DNA of 34,029 nt, taken from assembly GCA_046703825.1 (NCBI GenBank), contig JBJKSO010000011.1, positions 1 through 34,029 on the forward strand, read 5' to 3'. Of the stretch, positions 31,471-34,029 are shown one piece after another; position 1 is the first letter of the stretch; every line of letters begins with the position of its first letter. Origin of the DNA: JBJKSO01 sp046703825. GTDB lineage: Bacteria > Chloroflexota > Dormibacteria > Aeolococcales > Bog-877. Under the pieces are notes generated by a model that worked only from the letters and a program-made list of their open reading frames with translations, was not told the DNA's origin and did no database searches. The position numbers were made by a program, and so were the translations under genes.

Positions 31471-32235
31471 TCAGACGCCCTGGGCCCAGGGCGGGCGCTG
31501 GGACCAGGCGACCCCCAGTGCCGCCATGAGGACCGCTCCGATGGCGATCGGGCCGCCAGCCATGCCCAGGTGGGTGCGCTCCTCCAGCAAGGCAAAGCCC
31601 ACCGCCACCGCCACCACCGCAGCCAGGACGGCCAGCCAGCTGGGGAGGGGCACCATCGCGAGCAGCTGGCGAATCCGGGGCAGGTGCATGGCGATCTCTC
31701 CCACCAGCCCGCCGCTGAGCAGACCCACACCGACGCCGACCACCACGTCCAGGGGCCACCCGCCGCCAATCACGACCGTGCCCCAGGCGGCGGCCAGCAC
31801 CAGCAGCAGCGCCTCCCAGGCCAGCAGACGGCGACCGCTCACCCAGAAGGCGCCGGCAGCCGCGGCGCCCAGCGCCGCAGCTCCGTTGGGGAACGAGTTC
31901 GGCGCCGAGACGACCAGGGCATGCACGTTAGCCGCCGGAGGCGGCTCCGACAGCACCGCAGCTAGCTCGTGGCCGGCGAAGAGCGCCAGCAAAGCGGCAC
32001 CAGCCGCGGCCAAGGCGTCCAGCCTGGCCCGGTCGGCCGGACGCCCGAAGAAGAAGAGAGCGACCACCGCGAAGGCGATCGGAAAGAGGCCCCAATCGGA
32101 AAGGCCGCGAGCGAGAGAGGTCCACAGGCCGCCGTGCGGACCCTGCTGGCTCAGCAGCTGGTAAGTGGCCTGATTCCAGCGAATCAGGGCCGGGCCGAGG
32201 GTGATGGTGGAGAAGAACGCGTGCATGTTCACCAT
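31471..32235 (-). CDS. PAP2/undecaprenyl-diphosphatase-like membrane protein, catalytic His missing
   Basis: A 254-residue protein with about six hydrophobic segments and the layout of BcrC-type PAP2 phosphatases. The equivalents of the three active-site motifs are visible but altered: PSGH is replaced by SFPNGA (His to Ala), and GVHxPxDV is GGGWPLDVVVG (His lost); the KxxxxxxRP motif is HELAAVLSEPPP. Two essential histidines are thus absent, so dephosphorylation of lipid pyrophosphate is unlikely. ATG 32235 is chosen; ATG 32226 is an alternative. It stands alone between two gene-poor stretches. Confidence 0.7.
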   Translation of the reverse strand: MVNMHAFFSTITLGPALIRWNQATYQLLSQQGPHGGLWTSLARGLSDWGLFPIAFAVVALFFFGRPADRARLDALAAAGAALLALFAGHELAAVLSEPPPAANVHALVVSAPNSFPNGAAALGAAAAGAFWVSGRRLLAWEALLLVLAAAWGTVVIGGGWPLDVVVGVGVGLLSGGLVGEIAMHLPRIRQLLAMVPLPSWLAVLAAVVAVAVGFALLEERTHLGMAGGPIAIGAVLMAALGVAWSQRPPWAQGV

Positions 32236-32454
32236 TGAGGATGGCCGGAAGGCCACTGTAACCGGTCAACCACCATTGCCGCAAAAACAGTTCGGTTTCA
32301 AGTTGCGAACTGATTGCGAGCGGAAGTCGCGGCCCGGGACGCAAGACCACCATACCGCCGTAGCCACCACCTGACGCTGCGCAGAGAGAGTGCTCACCGA
32401 AGTGCGTGCGGTGGTCGCGCTGGCGCCTAGACGGAGTCCCGGGCCAGTTCCGGG

Positions 32455-32673
32455 TCACCGAGCATGGACCTGCCGTTGGACTTGGCAGCGGCGGGCCCAA
32501 GTCCAAGGTGAGATGAACTGCCACCATCGGTGGCGGCGTCGCCTTGCGCCACCCGGCGCGACCGTCCTCTCTGATGGAGAAGTTGTCGAAATCGGGATGT
32601 GGCTGAGGAAGTCGATCTCATAGAGGACGCCATCCTGGACTGCGAACTCCACCGTATCTACGTCATCAGCCAT
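32455..32673 (-). pseudogene. Lsr2-like N-terminal fragment
   Basis: A 72-residue frame starting MADDVDTVEFAVQDG and continuing LYEIDF, which closely resembles the N-terminal dimerisation domain of the nucleoid protein Lsr2 (pattern ETVxFALDGVxYEIDL). After that point the sequence turns into Ser/Thr/Arg-rich text, and a neighbouring frame continues with RFRQLLHQRGRSRRV, like the next Lsr2 helix. This suggests a frameshifted Lsr2-like gene lacking its AT-hook-like DNA-binding domain. Its ATG overlaps the stop of the small frame upstream by eight bases. A genuine small protein is possible but less likely. Confidence 0.4.
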
Positions 32674-32830
32674 CGCCTACGTGAGGCGTCGGCCTGATCA
32701 ACTGTTTCTGGCGGGGGATCCGAGACCACCCACCGCTCCTCGAATCGGGGTCGTTGCGCAAGACTAGGGCGTCGGATCCGATCACCATGCAGCGGGGGTA
32801 CTCCCGCTCCACGCGCTGCGGCACCGTCAT
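32666..32830 (-). CDS. Small hypothetical protein (54 aa)
   Basis: A short frame starting MTVPQRVEREYPRCMVIG and rich in Arg and Asp. No family is recognised and there is no ribosome binding site. It lies 7 bases after the preceding small frame's stop and overlaps the Lsr2-like frame by eight bases, the arrangement of coupled genes. It may be real, or part of a decayed region. Confidence 0.3.
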   Translation of the reverse strand: MTVPQRVEREYPRCMVIGSDALVLRNDPDSRSGGWSRIPRQKQLIRPTPHVGDG

Positions 32831-32837
32831 GGTTTCG

Positions 32838-33059
32838 CTACCCGCTTTCGGCGTAGGCCGGTGCCAGTTGCTCGACAGTGGCGACGGTGTAGATATCGCG
32901 CCAGCCACCGCCGACTCTGGGCTTTGGCGCCGCCGGCACGCGCTCGCGGTTGGGCTGCACCAGGGTGCAGCGGACAGTCACGACCAGCAGCCTCGCCGGG
33001 AGCACTAGAAGAGCTTCTCGTCCGCCTCCTACCAGAAGGGTTGGCCGACGCCGACGCAT
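32838..33059 (-). CDS. Small hypothetical protein (about 73 aa)
   Basis: From ATG 33059 the frame gives a basic N-terminus, a Leu/Val-rich middle (LLVLPARLLVVTVRCTLV) and WRDIYTVATVEQLAPAYA at the end. The same frame is open back to 33239, where it would begin MLSGAGRIGAAVGLLVGL. Other frames in 33060-33230 also show protein-like pieces (YRVLVEPISDEVPFHASA), so the region may be a frameshifted gene. No function can be given. Confidence 0.3.
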   Translation of the reverse strand: MRRRRPTLLVGGGREALLVLPARLLVVTVRCTLVQPNRERVPAAPKPRVGGGWRDIYTVATVEQLAPAYAESG

Positions 33060-33287
33060 GGAACGGCACCTCGTCGGAGATGGGTTCGACCAGCACGCGA
33101 TAGGGCGGCGAGTCCTGGAGTTCCGGCGGTGCGCAGGCCGGCGATGTCCGCAGTTACTCCCAGCGGGGGCTGGCAACATGTTCGCCAGCCCGACCAGCAA
33201 GCCAACCGCGGCACCGATCCGCCCGGCTCCGGAGAGCATCGCGTACCACCAGCTTCGGCCGGCTGCCCCCCTAGCGCCTGGCTGGGC

Positions 33288-34029
33288 TCACGCGGTGCCC
33301 TCCCACCAGATGGTCACCAGCTCCCGGTCGCCCATGCCGAGGTCGGCGGGCCGGTCGGGATCCACCGCCTGCTCGAGCAGAACCCGCCGCAACTCCTCGG
33401 TGCGCTCGGCGGGGAGCACCAGTCGGCGGCGGGTCACCTGGAGCAAGTCCTCGAAGGACTCGTACTCGGCGACGCTTGCGCTATTCCATCTCCGGTGCTG
33501 CGGGTGCAGCCCCATCGCCTCCAGCATCTCCAGCACCTGGTTCGCCTGCGGACGCTCCGGCCGCGCCACCCCGTGGAGGCGCAACCAGAGTGGGTTGAGA
33601 CCCGAGAGCGGGTGACGGGCGGTGATCTCCACCACCACCCGCCGCCGGGCATGGTCGCTCAGGGCGGCCAGGAAGGCGGGCAGCTCAGCGACGTTGTAGA
33701 GCACGTGATGGCACACCACCAGATCGGCCACCGGCACCCGGTCCGCGACGGCGGGCCAGCGTCCCGACACGGTGGTGACCTCGATGCCGGCCTGCTCAGC
33801 CACGTCCCGCAGGGTGGCGAGCATGTCGTCTCGCTCGTCCACCGCAACCAGGGAGGTAACCGCGGCACCCAACGGCAGCGAGGCGGCTCCCGCCCCAGCG
33901 CCCACGTCCAGAACGGAACCCGCGGGAGCAAGCGCCTGCAGCGCCACGGCCAACGATTCGCCCTGGGGTTCGGACACCTGAAGCTGGGCGCGGCGGCGGA
34001 AGACGTCCCGCGGCAGCACCCAGGGAGAC
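33288..34029 (-). CDS. Class I SAM-dependent methyltransferase (5' end off the window)
   Basis: At least 243 residues. The SAM-binding motif I is VLDVGAGAGAASLPLG, followed by motif II VAVDERDDML and the motif IV region VADLVVCHHVLYNV. The N-terminal LPRDVFRRRAQLQVSEP is typical of small-molecule methyltransferases, and the frame stays open to the right edge, so the true start is probably beyond 34029; GTG 34019 is the last candidate inside. The C-terminal part is not family-specific enough to name a substrate. Orientation is away from the gene-poor stretch on its left. Confidence 0.88.
   Translation of the reverse strand, partial: SPWVLPRDVFRRRAQLQVSEPQGESLAVALQALAPAGSVLDVGAGAGAASLPLGAAVTSLVAVDERDDMLATLRDVAEQAGIEVTTVSGRWPAVADRVPVADLVVCHHVLYNVAELPAFLAALSDHARRRVVVEITARHPLSGLNPLWLRLHGVARPERPQANQVLEMLEAMGLHPQHRRWNSASVAEYESFEDLLQVTRRRLVLPAERTEELRRVLLEQAVDPDRPADLGMGDRELVTIWWEGTA

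Noticed and set aside
25206..33287. Search for transposase, integrase, inverted terminal repeats or CRISPR repeats in the sparse region
   Set aside because: None could be recognised in translations or as regularly spaced repeats.

Overview
The window is a high-GC stretch of bacterial chromosome with no rRNA, no CRISPR array and no recognisable transposase. Gene content (four-Cys, KFSSS-type methionyl-tRNA synthetase, DtxR-like repressor with a FeoA-type tail, MpaB/DUF2236 protein, kynureninase, possible Lsr2 remnant) and several starts with a -10-like hexamer only about 6 nt upstream (leaderless transcription) fit a soil actinobacterium or an actinobacterium-like lineage such as Dormibacterota. 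That placement is inference, not proof.

Left part (1-8 kb): the 5' end of a glycosyltransferase (minus), then metG, a CcdA-type membrane protein, a J-domain protein with an unassigned C-terminal region, a drug-exporter/MarR operon (overlapping ATGA), a VOC protein, and on the minus strand a small membrane-anchored protein with a proline-rich repeat tail.

Middle (8-17 kb): a minus-strand run of PNPOx-like protein, CPBP intramembrane protease and a degenerate-EAL/GAF/GGDEF diguanylate cyclase; plus-strand SRPBCC protein, lipoate-ligase-like protein and peptide deformylase; a divergent yceI/marR pair with repeated dyads between them; a protein with tandem PCP_red domains that may start at CTG; and a coupled DUF4097-like/DUF2089 pair behind a strong leaderless promoter.

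Iron and redox block (17-24.3 kb): a DtxR-family regulator that lacks the usual metal ligands faces an FTR1 iron permease across a short gap with two perfect palindromes. Downstream follow an R2/ferritin-like diiron protein with Cys where class I RNR has its radical Tyr, and an ETHE1-like MBL-double rhodanese protein lacking key ligands. On the minus strand a nitrobindin-like protein is translationally coupled to kynureninase, diverging from an MpaB-type oxygenase. This is the best candidate for an unusual functional neighbourhood.

Right part (24.3-34 kb): a histidine phosphatase and tRNA-Pro(CGG) mark a boundary. Beyond it coding density falls and sequence looks less GC-rich: a processive GT2 glycosyltransferase, a stand-alone STAS protein, a nitrilase/amidohydrolase pair with dyads upstream, a PAP2-like protein without its catalytic histidines, small overlapping or decayed reading frames including an Lsr2-like one, and finally a SAM methyltransferase running off the end. 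It looks like an accessory island next to a tRNA gene, but no integrase or att duplication was found.
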